Positions 1 through 11,754 of a DNA stretch of 64,000 bases are shown one piece after another. This DNA comes from Corbicula japonica (lineage: Eukaryota; Mollusca; Bivalvia; Venerida; Cyrenidae), in the NCBI GenBank assembly GCA_038501625.1, contig JAZAYU010000085.1, positions 1,217,193-1,281,192 on the forward strand, given 5' to 3'. Every line of letters starts with the position of its first letter. The stretch's first letter is position 1. The notes beneath the pieces are model-generated. The model was not told where the DNA came from. It did no database searches and saw only the letters and a list, made by a program, of their open reading frames with translations. A program made the translations under genes and the position numbers.

Positions 1-230
1 TTTGTCTTAACTTCTGAAATCTTTTAAATCTAAATTAATGAGGCGGCGATTGTACACTTAATAAACTTAATTAAATGTTCGATTGATGGGCTTACTTCTC
101 TGAGATATTGTCCGCCTAAACCCCCTCATCCCTTACCACATGACCCCACTTCCTACTCACCTCTCACCCCAACCCCTCTCAAAAAAGATGAAGAAATGTA
201 GGGATTATTATCAACGTTAGGTCCTGTCTT

Positions 231-342
231 GGCCCAAGATGATAAAGCTAAGATTTGAGACCAGTTTCAAACCTCAAGCATCTGACTGGCTGAATTGGCG
301 ACGAATCGCCATTTCCATATTTAGTTTTATAATCTTGCGCCC
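231..342 (+). repeat. Family A palindromic element, copy 1 (right arm shortened)
   Basis: The copy starts with GGCCCAAGAT and ends with AATCTTGCGCC, which are mutual inverted repeats. The middle carries the family signature CTCAAGCATCTGACTGGCTG followed by a GGCGAC/GTCGCC turn. Most of the right arm is missing, so the hairpin is asymmetric. It belongs to the CCCAAGAT-ended subtype also seen at 7155, 40234 and 62464. No coding capacity. Confidence 0.8.
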
Positions 343-712
343 TGATCTTATTGACTTTGTGCATGTCTTGTTATACCATTTGTTCAAGGTTCTTTTTTTT
401 GCTTTTTTTTTTAAATATTACACTCGTTAATTTATATTTAATGCCGGTTATAACCATCTTTCTTAATCGTGCGTGCGATGTTATCTCCTGTAAATTCAAG
501 ATATTATGATATGCATTTATGATAAAGCGAAGGAAACGTTTTGAAGCTTTTGTAGGTTTTGAGCATAGATTAGTGTGTGACTGTTTCAGACTGTTTCAGA
601 AAATATCTATAAGATGCAAGTACTTATCTCTGATTAACCATACATCATTTTATGGCAGATGGTCCAGAACACCTTATTGCTCAGAGCAGTTGTGTCTCAG
701 AACATCAGTAGA

Positions 713-853
713 TCACCCGTGAAGGTGTTTAGGATAGGAAAGGATATTGCCTCTAATGGAAGCGAACCCGCACCGTCACGTCACCGTCAGAAGCACACCA
801 GCATATTACCCGTAAAGGTGTTTAGGATCGAAATGAATATTGCCTCTAATAAT
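713..853 (+). repeat. Two-copy tandem repeat, about 94-bp period
   Basis: A block of about 46 bp (core AAGGTGTTTAGGAT followed by ATATTGCCTCTAAT) occurs at about 713-759 and again at 807-853, separated by a CG-containing spacer (ACCGTCACGTCACCGTC). The two blocks differ at a handful of positions. Function is not evident. Confidence 0.65.
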
Positions 854-1119
854 AAGAATCCATTTGGATGATGCCAATTTCTTGATTATAATTAGAGGTA
901 CATGTACATGTTTAGGTCTTGACAAGACCATTAAGAATAATTAATAAATTGCAATTGTTTTGTTTGCATATTGCTGGAAAGATACAACGCGTAAACAGCG
1001 AACAGAGTGGTGAAAATTAATAATGAAATAGGCATTTCAAGAAAGGACAAACCTCCCAATACATTTAAAAACAAAAATAAAAAGAAGACAAGTTAATTAT
1101 CAGTTTGAAACTATTTGAT

Positions 1120-1182
1120 ACTGGGAATTTAAACCAGGTGTTTGGTTGCACCAATCCCTCATTTTCCTCATAAGGTTGTTCT
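1120..1182 (+). repeat. Family B fragment
   Basis: A degenerate piece of the family B core (CTGGGAATTTAAACCAGG, then a GGTTGCACCAA block and a trailing GGTTGTTC) in plus orientation. Only the part around the GTTTAAACC motif is recognisable. Confidence 0.45.
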
Positions 1183-1300
1183 GTAAACAAACCTAAACGA
1201 TCTGCCATGGAAAGGTAGGTTCAACCGAACCACGCAGTCGGCAGTGGTACATACAAAAGCATACTTACACATAAATCAACAGTAGCTATTAGTGCAAAAT

Positions 1301-1551
1301 GGGGCACGTCACGGGAAAAGGTACCTTCGGTCATAATTTGTGATATTTAAGTTGTTACTATATTTAGAAAGAACTCACAATAATATATTATTTTCTCATA
1401 ACTAAAAAGTGATTTTGTTAGACATTTTGTTAATAAAATGGTATTTTTACCGCGAAATGAAGAATAATAAATGTCGTCTGCTCAACGTTATGGCGTCATT
1501 TCAAGGATTGACGTCAACTGTCCGAAGGTACCTTTTCCCGTGACGCGCCCC
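1301..1551. mobile_element. Family D MITE, 251 bp
   Basis: A non-coding element with inverted ends of about 30 bp: the left begins GGGGCACGTCACGGGAAAAG, followed by GTACCTTCGG, and the right end is its complement with one or two differences. The four bases AAAT lie directly outside both ends (1297-1300 and 1552-1555), a possible target duplication. The interior is AT-rich and carries TGACGTCA-like sites. A second copy is at 9676-9927 and a fragment at 35010. The transposon superfamily is not certain. Confidence 0.85.
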
Positions 1552-2150
1552 AAATGTTTATTCAAAAACGTTGCTTCAGATTTATTTTTCTCTGAATATA
1601 TGCATCAACAGACAAATTTTAATGGTTTTAATTAAATTTTAAGGAAGCGCATTGCAGGATTTTGCGTTAAAAGAAAACATACGAATGTAGATTACAAATG
1701 GAAACACATTTAAATATTTCAATTTTTCCCCGCAGCTTTTAGTCTGGTCTAGTCTGAAATAACTTTAACTTGTTTAAATGACATTTATACTTACAACTTC
1801 TTTTCATATTTAGTTTAAGGATTTATTTTAAAAAAAAGTTAAATGTCTTTTTTGTTTAAATAAATTTCATTTCATTCAATAATGTCAGCTGATAACGTAC
1901 GGATAGTATCTTGATCAGCAGATTCCAGAGCGCAGAGAGGCAATTTTACCTATAAAAGGATGCAAAATTAATTTTTACTAACAATATTTCGCTGATATTG
2001 TTAAACACTTAGACCAAAATATTGAAGCACTGGTTATAACCTGCACTTTTCATGATCAACTTTGCCTGCACTTTGCATTTTTGCATGGTTAATTTGTAAG
2101 GGTATAACAATGTCAACATTGAAGGGCAACAAAGCTTCATGTTTACATTG

Positions 2151-2654
2151 TTTTGGTTTAAACCCCCAGTGGCAACTTCATTTGCCACTGACCGTTCCAA
2201 GGCGGTAACCCCTCGGGTTCTCATTTTTGTTAATTGTTAGTGGTATCTCTTTTGAAAGATCATTGAGTACCCGCCCTTTGGCTTTGCAATGCTATTAAAT
2301 TCTTATGTTTTATATGTTTGTGTGCTTATGCATGCAACATTGTTGAGCCAATAAGTGGGTTGGAGTTGTTTCACCAAGACAACTTGTATTTGTTTTGTGA
2401 TATGAGAACCTGTTGGGGCAAGTGTGAGGTTGGTGCACCCTAGAACCTGGTTTAAACCCCCAGTGGCAATTTTATTTGCCACTGACCGTTCCAAGGCGGT
2501 AACCCCTCGGGTTCTCATTTTTGTTAATTGTTAGTGGTGTCTCTTTTGAAACTGATCATTTTATTAACCATGCTCTGTCCTTCTCTTCTTCTTGACTGTG
2601 TGGGGAGGCTGTTTTTTCTGAATGTGGCGATTCCTGATATGCATATTTCACCTT
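2151..2654 (-). repeat. Family B element with two tandem core units
   Basis: Reading on the minus strand it begins at the GATATGCATATCAGG-like end near 2654, passes the CCTCCCCACACAG block and reaches the core (GAGAACCCGAGGGGTTACCG, then the CCTTGGAACGGTCAGTGGCAA stem). The core recurs 294 bp further on, giving a two-unit tandem. Each core has a CAGTGGCAAA...TTTGCCACTG hairpin. Short open frames starting MRTRGVTALERSVAN arise from the repeat itself and are not taken as genes. Confidence 0.85.
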
Positions 2655-5600
2655 TCTATACGTCTTATATTTTTATTGATATGAGATCTCGCTTAAGCTA
2701 AGGTGTTTTTATTTCAAACAAATATGTAAATTTTTACAGTTTTACAATTTCATTTTAAAATACATTTTAACAGATACCATTTTCCTAGCAATGTCAATGA
2801 GTCACCCCCTGACAAAATGACCATTTGTTTCCAATAAAACATTGTTTCGCATTCTCCTTAACGTTATACTCGTTCACATAATACAAACATCATTATTTAT
2901 ATGTTAAAAACGAAATTAACTTATTTTTCATCTGTTGTTAATTACGTTCTTTCAGCTTATGTTATTTACCCTCGACAACTGCTACCCGGGTTGAAACCAG
3001 CACTTACGCCTCGTCTGGATTGAGAAAACTGCATAAATGTAGGAACCCAGAAAGTCAATGAACTCATGCTTCAAACAAGAAGGTAAGGTCAAGATGTTTC
3101 ATTTAGAAGATGAGTAGCATTTAGCTCACACTGTTTTTAATAACCTTTATGGTGGATTTTTCCATAATATAATGGCTGGGTTCCAATATTTATATTCAAA
3201 CAAAAGCACAGTGATATATTCTCTAGGTAACGAAATATTCGGACAACAATATACGGTATAATTTCCCTGGGGTCTAAATTTACGCATTCGCCATAGCGCG
3301 TAATACGCTAAACTGATACCCGCGCACAGAAGCCCTGGGTATGATGCCAATTTTATTTGTAAACATCAACGCTGTACGGTACGAACGGTACGGAACGAAC
3401 ACCCTATAAACCTGTATAAATTCATATGTCTACCTAACAAGCGACCTATCCTAATAAAATAAGAAGAAAAGGGCTGAGGACAACAAGAATATGTATTTAA
3501 TAATTAACGCACTTTGTTCCGTATGGAAGCTTGACTTAATCAAGTTGTAGTCACCAAAATCTGTGGACAATTTATTAAGTAATATTCACAATTCTATAGG
3601 GTTTTTCTTTTTGGAATGGAAGTAGTTAATTTTCACAGTGTATTTTTTCACGGTTTCTCAAGGTATTTCATGTGACAATTAATGTTATATTAAAACAAGA
3701 CAAAACATTTGGTAAGAGAAAACGAGTTTTTATTTATCGGATAGTGTCCCAATGTTCTGTCTCATGGTAACAAATCACTATTGTGAACTTGTATTAACAA
3801 ATGACGTCTGCTCATATAGTAGCAGTAAGCAGCAGACACTTGTGATAAATAACTTGTCGGACTCGTCTCGACCTCTCATTCTCAATTCCGTAAAGGACAG
3901 ATGCAAGGTCAAATGGAGACATTATGGTTATGGTCAAGACATAAACGCATGAAGAGGAATACTTCGACAAAAGAAAATCGTGAGCGTGAGCAAAGTTATC
4001 GATCTAAGTGAGCGGCATAAATTTTAAGGCAATGACGTCACTGAATGACGTCGCATTTCACAGCGCCATTCATTTTCTGTTTTGACGTGTAATGTGCGAT
4101 TTCTTTTCGTGAAAAAAAAGTTTAAAAAGAGTCAAGAATATATAACCTTAATAGTATTCATTTGGACTCTTTCTTGTCTTGATTGTATGTTTTAAGGAAT
4201 TTTACAAGAACTTTGATTCTAATGTATATTTGTCTAATTAAAAAAATAAACGCTTGAGTTTTTTTTTGTTTTTTTTTTAAAGTTGTTAAGGCAGTAGCGG
4301 ATTTGGGGGTATAGCGGATAGCCCGTTTCTTTTCTTGGGCATTTTCTTTATTACACATTTAGAATAATTAACCTTTATACCAAGAGAAAGAGTGAATTCT
4401 CCCCTTCACTTTAATGTATTTTGTTTTGATTTCAAATTTTGCTATGAGAGTTTATCTTATTTATAAGTAGAACGAGGCAATCCGAAGTCGATACCTACAC
4501 CGTGATTTTACTAATGAAAAGAACAATAAACATAAAGTTTTATATCAAAAGACTGTAAACTTTCAAAGAATGTGGTTTGGTTTGGTGTATAAATTAACCT
4601 TTTATCACTCATAAAAACATGTTCTAATAAACCTGCAAATTGTCACCAAACAGAGATATAAATAACTACCATGCACTTAGTCAGTAACGGATTGCATGTG
4701 TGCTACTCAAGGGGATCGTCTCCAAATCAACTTGATCTGTCAAATCGGTGTCAGAGGCTAGTTGAAAGTTAGGTATGATGTGTTGTGAAGATTAACAATT
4801 GAACTAATATAACGCAATGTAGTGAATATACTGTATTAACTGTAAATATTTATGTATCAATGAATTGGCGAGCCTGAGGAAATTCTGACAGTGCTTCAAG
4901 CGGAAATCTTATAAGAACACCTGAGTCAGGTGAGCTGATGGTTAGTCATTGACTTCTTCATTCCTTTTTTTCAATTTGGCCATTTTTCGAATAGAATACG
5001 TTTCCACAGCCTTCCATTTTGGAGAAGTCTTTCATTTCGTTGTGCTGTTTTTTGTATGAGAACTCGCATACATGTACGTAATGGATGAACTGTGTAAGAA
5101 AAAAATCATAGTTTTTTTCTGACCACCAAGTTTAGTTATCGCCAGTAAATAAAGATATATTTACTAAGCATTTATGCGTTTTTATATGATAATACTGTAT
5201 ACATGTATTCTATTTGATTTCTCTGTGACTGGGTTTTAGTATTACCAAAACCCAGTTTGTGATCAGTATTATTTTAAAATGCATTTCATTTATCTGTGTT
5301 ACTTTCTTATGACCTATTGTATTATGATTTTCTTCCGTTATAGTTTGCAGCAATTTCCAGGTTTAATTCAGTTCAAATGGTATTGATTTTTATTTAATAA
5401 ACCCCTGCACATGTTTAAGTACATGTCATAATAAAAATACAATTTTTGGATTGGTTTGAGAAGTCTGTCAGTGCCTTACGCTAACTATCCTATACTCCCC
5501 GAAGCTATCCGCTACTTCCTCAATCCATGTATATCATATACAAAACCTCGAGGAGGGAAGTTATCATAAAAGTTTGAAAAGAATGACGTTTTATTTAGCG

Positions 5601-7154
5601 AAAACACTTTTGTCTGTTGCATGATATTGATAAGTTTGTAGAATTTCTACTTTTAAAGAGCCGTAGAGCGGTAATATGCTTAGCTATACGCTACTACCTG
5701 AACAACTGATATTAATGTTGCTAAGAATGGTAAAACAAATTTAACGGTGTTTTAAGATTTCACTTTATAGATAAAAATGAGGTTTCAAATGGATTCGTCC
5801 AAATAATTGCGTTTTTACCCATTTTTAAATTTAAATGAAAAAATATACACATTAAATGAGTCAAAATGCGTATTTTGTCATTTGGCGTCAATAATTTAAA
5901 CGACTTTATAAAGTTGAGCAGAGGACAATACGTATTATGCATTTGCGGTCAAAATAACATTTAATATTTTTTTTAAATATGTAACAAGCTCGCCTCTAGG
6001 TGATGTGAAAATAATAGGTTATTGTTAACTTAATTATTTCCAAATATAGACAACTAAAAAAATATCAGAAAAAAAACATCGAAAGCATCTTTTCCCTTTT
6101 TATAATTTTTTAGTAGCATCCTACACTCAAGCTTGCTTATCGCAGACGAATTACGATACATTTTATATGAGCAACAAATCATAGTAAATACATAACAGAT
6201 CAACAGACCTCAGCATCTCAGTCATTTCATAGCAGGTGGACTTCCTAAATATTTCTATGAATATTTTATATGTCTCAAGAATTTCAATAAAGTACATAAA
6301 ACTCCCCGGATTTCTGATGTTGATAGCCGTAAACACATCCAGATAATAAGACCCCATATGACTAGATTTTTGTCTGTTATTACATTAAAATTAATGACGG
6401 TGTGTGATAACCCTGGCCCTTGACTTCATAAATGCGAAGCAATATATAACTTCTGTTTATATTACATTGCCAAAACGTAAGGAATGGTGATTCTAGTCGA
6501 TGAAATGAATTAAGAGCTTCATCAGGTCATTATTATTGTGTTACCAGATGGAATTCAAACTTGCGTTGCTTAAATGAAAAATACTTGTATGTTTCTAATG
6601 GAATATCATATATGCTACTAGTTGAAAATCTCAACTAAGACTGTCTATTCAAATCAGTTTAACCGTATTGTAATGATCACCTTTACTTTCAATTTAAGTG
6701 TAAAATCACATGTTTCAGGTAAATATATGCAGAATAATTTCATTATTCAAATCTTAACTTAAAGCAGGTTAACTTTGAATAATATTTGTTATTTTGTTGT
6801 TTTTTAATTTACGATTAGGTTTTCGAACAAGAAATAATATACGCAGAGTGAATTATCGTGTCTGTGATACTGGTTTGAGACTCCCAACAACACAGACATT
6901 ATTTATGCCTGAGACAAAAAACATCTAATGACAGATTTGTGGATATCTAAGTCAAACAATATGACACAAAACATGGTGATTTGGGTTACTTGTCGCACTA
7001 ATCTAAAACCACGCACATATCTTAAACCACGCGCATGTCTTAAATCAGGCACATGTAATTTGGTTTGTCGATGACACTGCCACACTCACTTGTTGAACTC
7101 CTACATGTATCATTATTCTTTCGCCGGTCTGAAAACATATTTGCCTGTATGTAC
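2655..7154. other. AT-rich region without identifiable gene
   Basis: No open frame here shows a recognisable domain, and no tRNA, rRNA or well-bounded transposon was seen. Short motifs GTAGCGGATAGC-like recur near 4291-4320, 5503-5520 and 5682-5700, and two adjacent TGACGTC sites lie near 4032-4050. Otherwise it looks like ordinary intergenic or intronic DNA. Confidence 0.5.
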
Positions 7155-7232
7155 TGGGCCCAAGATCAAAAACCAAGAAGACCAGTCTCATATCTCAAGC
7201 ATCTGATTGGCTGATATAGCAACAAGTCGCCG
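7155..7232 (+). repeat. Family A fragment, copy 2
   Basis: It begins GGGCCCAAGATC and runs through CTCAAGCATCTGATTGGCTG to the central GTCGCC, where it stops. Only the left arm survives. Confidence 0.7.
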
Positions 7233-7269
7233 GCATATACTTAATTCGTGCATGAGTTGTTTTAGTATA

Positions 7270-7490
7270 ATATTATTGTCCATGATTTTCAGAGTTTTCA
7301 TGCAAATGTTGTTTTTTCTTTTGTTTAAGTATGTGTTTAGTAATTAGAACAAGAATTAGACTTAATTGAGCTTGAAAACATTAGCACATCCTTAGATAAA
7401 TATATTTCTTCACGAAAATCTCGGTGGCAATGAGTATTTTCCCAAAAAAGTCATTTTTGAAATTTTAGCCAGTTTTCGCCATTTGCAACG
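7270..7490 (+). mobile_element. Family C MITE, 5'-truncated copy
   Basis: About 220 bp aligns by eye with 17970-18195, including TGTCCATGA, TTAGACTTAATTGAGCTTG, and the terminal stretch TTTTGAAATTTTAGCC followed by TTCGCCATTTGCAA. The left inverted end present at 17832 is missing here, so this is a truncated copy. Confidence 0.7.
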
Positions 7491-8238
7491 ATAGTGATAC
7501 ACGTACCTTAATTTTGTTCCTTTCTGTTAGTTTACATTTTGGTTTCTGATTATACAATGTCTGGCTTTTTCAATAATTTAACAATAAAATTACCCTAACG
7601 TGCTTGCAAAATCAGTGAATGTGCCTGCATAACCCAGTTTAAACCAGCATTTATAATTAGGATTAGAATATAATCTTTTTTCATTGTCTATAGACGAACT
7701 TGCAGACAAAAACCGTGGAGATTATTTTAATCAAATATATACTATATATGCATTTGTTAATTTTTGGATGGTACAATCATCAGCTTACTGCCTCATGTTC
7801 AATTTAGATTGAAGATGTATTTGCGTTTTAAAAGTGAGTGTGGCCAGCTGCTCGCTTGCTCCCTCCCTCCTTCACTCCGTATAATGAAATTTTTAAATCA
7901 GTATGTTTTTGAGATCTTTATAGCACAGTTTTTTTTTCCTATACAGAAAGAAATATTTTATTGACAGAAAAATCCCATAGTAAAAGACTGTCTATTTAAA
8001 GCATAGTGTAGGGATTGAGGGGGTCTCTTGGCAACTCAATATCTATTATGGCGTCGTAAGTGAAAAGCAAAATAACTGCTTAACCGTAGTAATAAATGTC
8101 GATACATCGCGTTACATTCTTACATGTAGTGATTTTAATATTTATCACTTCTCTCAGATATCTGTTTGTCAATGTTAAGGATTTCTTGTCTTTAAACAAT
8201 AGCATTTTTCTTCTCACGAGTTAACTTTCTACATGATG
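7491..8238. other. AT-rich stretch, nothing identified
   Basis: No gene, RNA or repeat recognised. The sequence ATGGCGTC followed directly by GTAAGT at 8048 resembles a start plus splice donor, but three codons are not enough to support an exon. Confidence 0.4.
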
Positions 8239-8490
8239 GTTAAACACTTCATCTCTTGATCGAATCAACAAAAAGTTGATTAATAGTTAATTGATCCGAA
8301 AACAAATATATTTCATAAGTGCTTAAAACACTTAATCTCTTGATCGAATCAAGAAAATAGTAGATTAATAGTTAAGTGATCCGAAAAAATATATTTCATA
8401 AGTTCTTAAAACATTTAATCTCTTGATCGAATCAAGAAAAAGGTTAATGAATAGTTAATTGATCCGAAAAAAATATATTTCATGAGTGTT
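8239..8490 (+). repeat. Three-copy tandem repeat, about 82-86 bp unit
   Basis: Three direct units, each with TAATCTCTTGATCGAATCAA, a TTAATAGTTAATTGATCCGA segment and an ATATATTTCATAAGTG tail. Each unit holds the imperfect palindrome TTGATCGAATCAA and the related TTGATCCGAA, so two similar half-sites recur per unit. Non-coding in all frames. Confidence 0.85.
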
Positions 8491-8974
8491 AAACATGATC
8501 AAGCATGGCCAAAGACATAAGTTAATTATAAATTGTATAAGAAACGGGTTTAAAAAAAATATATATTATTTACTTGTGCTATGGCAGGTCAGTATTTATG
8601 CACTGCTTAGTTGCTCAGTATACGATGACAAAATATTGGTGGTTGTATTTTTATAGGCGAGTCGTCGCAATTTGTCATTTGAAACAACTGTTTCTAGCGG
8701 GTTAATTTAATTTTCTTTCAGATTGCAGAAACCTGTTTGTAATCAATGTGAAGTAATTGTCAAATCCTAACACTAGCAATCAATTTTTTTGTTCTAGTAA
8801 TTGGTTTTGTCGTGACTTTATTAAGGTTAATTGGAACTATACATGTTTAATTGCGTGTTCAATCACAAATTTGATTGTTATAACAGAACAAAAATGTACC
8901 CATTTAGACAATGAACAGAAGACAGAAATCTTGATGATCTTGTGCCAGATGAGTACCAGGTAATCCTCTTTTAT

Positions 8975-9006
8975 GGGGGGGGGGGGGGGAGGGCGGGGTG
9001 GGGGGG
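8975..9006 (+). repeat. G-rich homopolymer run
   Basis: Fifteen consecutive G are followed by more G runs interrupted by A, C and T. It directly precedes the SINE head at 9007. In assemblies such runs are often length-variable or miscalled. Confidence 0.9.
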
Positions 9007-9105
9007 GCCTCCCAGTCAGCTCAGTCGTAACGTTGCCGTAATTGCAAGGCTAGGCGCTGTCGCCGTAATCGTGCGGGTTCGCTCCACATGCACCCTTTGT
9101 TACTG
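9007..9105 (+). mobile_element. tRNA-derived SINE head
   Basis: The stretch has an internal RNA polymerase III promoter layout: an A-box-like CAGCTCAGTCG near 9016 and a B-box-like GGTTCGCTCC near 9076. Between them is GGCGCTGTCGCC, shared with the minus-strand copies at 43366, 54545 and 54838. The cloverleaf is not intact, so it is a SINE rather than a functional tRNA gene. A G-rich run abuts it upstream and a reverse-transcriptase fragment follows downstream. Confidence 0.65.
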
Positions 9106-9110
9106 GTCAG

Positions 9111-9185
9111 TTTTTATGATGTTACGAAAGAGACTTTTTGTTATCTCTTTCTACCGAACATCAAGATGACATTATTACAGCCTTT
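9111..9185 (+). pseudogene. Reverse-transcriptase fragment
   Basis: In the frame containing 9133 the sequence reads YERDFLLSLSTEHQ and then DDIITAFNNT, which matches residue for residue most of the piece just upstream of the YLDD box in the fragment at 23296-23696. An in-frame stop lies just upstream (TGA at about 9120). Only about 25 codons remain. From family knowledge this belongs to a retroelement reverse transcriptase of a type common in marine invertebrates, either non-LTR or Penelope-like; the fragment is too short to decide. Confidence 0.6.
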
Positions 9186-9675
9186 AACAACACTCTAGGT
9201 ACTCACCCGGGGGTTACGTGGCGTGGGCTGTACAATGCAATTTATTTACGGTACATGAACAGACTCCATCAAACAGAGTCTGCAATATTTTAATATTTGT
9301 CTCTTCATTTGATTTCAAAGTTGCTTTTTAGCATAACCATGGATATTTCAAATATACGTGTATGTTTATATTTGAAGTACATTATGAGCGACAACATCTG
9401 CTTGTATCCTGATAAAAAGCTTTACAGCAAGGAGAAAATAAAGCTTCGCAATAGGTTCTCACTAAACTACGTATTTCACAACTGTTTTTTTTTCATCTAA
9501 AAATCATATCACTAAATAAAAAGCAAGTGAAAAATCAGAAATTTCAAGAACCTCTTCCTGTCGATAGCTATCACCATTGTTGCCGCTTTGTCTGCATTCT
9601 TTAGCCTGGTTTATATGAAGACATTAAGCAGACAAGGTCGAACTTGGGTGGTGGAGGGTGAAGTCCATAATATAT

Positions 9676-9927
9676 GGGGCACGCCACGGGAAAAGGTGTC
9701 TATGGTCAATTTTTTATATTTTTGGTTGTTACTATATATGGGAAGAAACTTAAAATTATATGTTATTTTTTCATAACGAAACAATGATTTTACTACACAT
9801 TTTAACAATATAATGTTATTTTTACCCTGTATTGCATAATAATTAATACCGTCTCCTCACATTTATGACGTCATTTTAAGAATTAACGTCAACTGCCCGA
9901 AGGTGCTTTTTTCCCGTTGCGCGCCCC
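9676..9927. mobile_element. Family D MITE, 252 bp
   Basis: The left end GGGGCACGCCACGGGAAAAG and the right end (CTTTTTTCCCGTTGCGCGCCCC) are imperfect inverted repeats. The interior aligns with the copy at 1301 throughout, including TTGTTACTATAT and GACGTCATTTTAAG. It contains a full TGACGTCA palindrome near 9867. It has no clear target duplication, and the termini differ from the first copy at several positions, so this is an older insertion. Confidence 0.8.
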
Positions 9928-10763
9928 ATTTTCGAGTTTGAAAGCGTTATTTTTATCGAGTCTCGTAAACTTAATACAGTATTAAAAAATGAGAAATAAG
10001 TAATATAGCAAACATCAAAGAACTGAGTGTACTTATATCCCGGATTGCATAGTTTTATATTGTTTGTGACTTTTTATGTGCGACTAAAAGAGGTTGCATA
10101 AATCAAATTTGCTTGTTTAACACTGGCCGCCAGTAGGGTTTCAGTAGGCATGTCTGGTTCCTTAAGCGCTGTAAAACAACGTTGGTCTGTGGATATGTAA
10201 TATATAATTTATCTAATAAAATACTAGGTGGTTGCTTTTTAAATATTGTATTCATTCGCTAACACAAACATATGAAGAGCCGTATAAATATTTTTATGAG
10301 GTAGATAATAAACAAAAATCATACCGAAGAGAAACGGAAAGGATTTCGAAAGAGCGCTGGATCAACGCTGCCCCAATTAGCTTAAACGCATTTGGTCGAC
10401 ATTTGCAATCTTTGATGGGTCAAAGCAAACTTCACTGTTTGCTCAACGTTGCAATTCATATCAGCTAAATTTGGGTATTGGGTTATGCTATTTCGAATAC
10501 AAATACATCTACATCGTTTCTAGCAGTTTGTTGTTTCGATTATGGTTAACAGGTGCCTATTTGTTGAAAATCTTCACATTTCGAAATAATTCATTTGACT
10601 TATTTTAAATATATCAAAAGAAGCATAAATGTTTGCTCTCTAACTGTGTTAAGTTTCAGCTGTATACGTTTTACTCAAATTAACATGTAAAGCCTTAAGT
10701 ATGCAATGACAGCGCCTATCAAACCATGCAAGAGACAGACACAGTACATGCCATCCGTATCCA
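9928..10763. other. No gene identified
   Basis: AT-rich sequence. The 78-codon frame at 10232-10468 has no recognisable domain, no splice context and no repeat partner in the window, and is judged to be chance. Confidence 0.4.
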
Positions 10764-10850
10764 CCCCCCCCCCCCCAAAAAAAAACAAAACAAAAAAACA
10801 ACAAACAAAACAAAACAAACCCCAACAACAACAACAACAAAACAACAGTT
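10764..10850 (+). repeat. Poly-C, poly-A and CAA-rich simple repeat
   Basis: Thirteen C, then nine A, followed by AAAC/AACA-type units and five CAACAA repeats. The overlapping open frames on both strands with poly-Pro, poly-Thr or poly-Cys runs are products of this low complexity. Confidence 0.95.
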
Positions 10851-11754
10851 CAAGTATACCTACATACATTCACGCGCAATGATTGACATTCTGAAACGTT
10901 TAAAGTTAATTAGCATATAACCATCAAAGGAGGAAATTGTAACTGATAACTACACTGAAGTGAAATACGGGGAGACTTTTTACAGCCACCACAAAACAGA
11001 ACAGAATTTAAAGCAGTTGCTTCGTTTAAACATTACACTTTTGGAAGAAACAAACAACAACACAAAACTTACTGTGGTTTTCAATATGACTTCCCGGCAT
11101 CAAATTATGTTCAAGGGTCGTGATCTATTCTGCTTCCATATGAGTTTAAGACATTTTCCTAAATTCCCACCAAGTAGCAGTCAGCTTCGAAGTCTTTGAA
11201 AACCACAGAATAATCATGGAAAAAAACTACATTTTTCCTTTAGATTGTACACAACCTGGACCTTGAAACAAAACTCGGTCGTGTCGCAGTCTTGTTAAGG
11301 CAGCAATTTAGTTTTTTTGAACTTACATTCTTTGTATGTTTTTTATCGAACGGAATCAGCGGGAGCGAGATAACCAAGTAGAAAAATAAGCCTGTTTCAA
11401 ATACGAACATTCTATTCTTTTTTTTTAATACTTTCGAAGTTTGCAGAGGAGCAGAAACAAGTAGTTTGATACGGGAAAAACAAAACATCAACAAAATGTG
11501 TGGTCTAAAAATGACATTGACCTTGGATCTATGACTATTGTTCGTGAAAAGTCGTCTTTTAGCTGATGGGTAAAACCAACAGACCGATTGACCGACGAAA
11601 CTACTCCTAAATACCCCCATAACTTTTATTTGTGGGGGTATACAATTCACTGTCCATACATGTATATAAAGTCATTATATTAATTTTCTTTCCTTCCGTT
11701 TTTGTTAAGATTTTTTATTTCTCTTGGGAAATTATCTTTCGAACACATTACTGA
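10851..11754. other. No gene identified; small hairpin near 11613
   Basis: The minus-strand frame 11240-11650 (136 codons) is among the longest in the window but shows no domain and is rich in Phe, Lys and Ser as expected for AT-rich chance frames. A short hairpin TACCCCCA...TGGGGGTA lies near 11612-11641. Confidence 0.4.

Noticed and set aside
2009..2518. Two frames both starting MRTRGVTALERSVAN
   Set aside because: They arise because the same family B core is present twice; downstream parts are unrelated. Not a gene family.
6220..6270. Apparent similarity between 6236 and 29770 (TGGACTTCCT...TATGAATATTTTAT)
   Set aside because: The match is about 30 bases of AT-rich words and does not extend, so it was not called a repeat.
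11240..11650. 136-codon minus-strand open frame, the longest in the window along with that at 53680
   Set aside because: No recognisable motif, and its start lies in a small hairpin. Composition is that of random AT-rich DNA.
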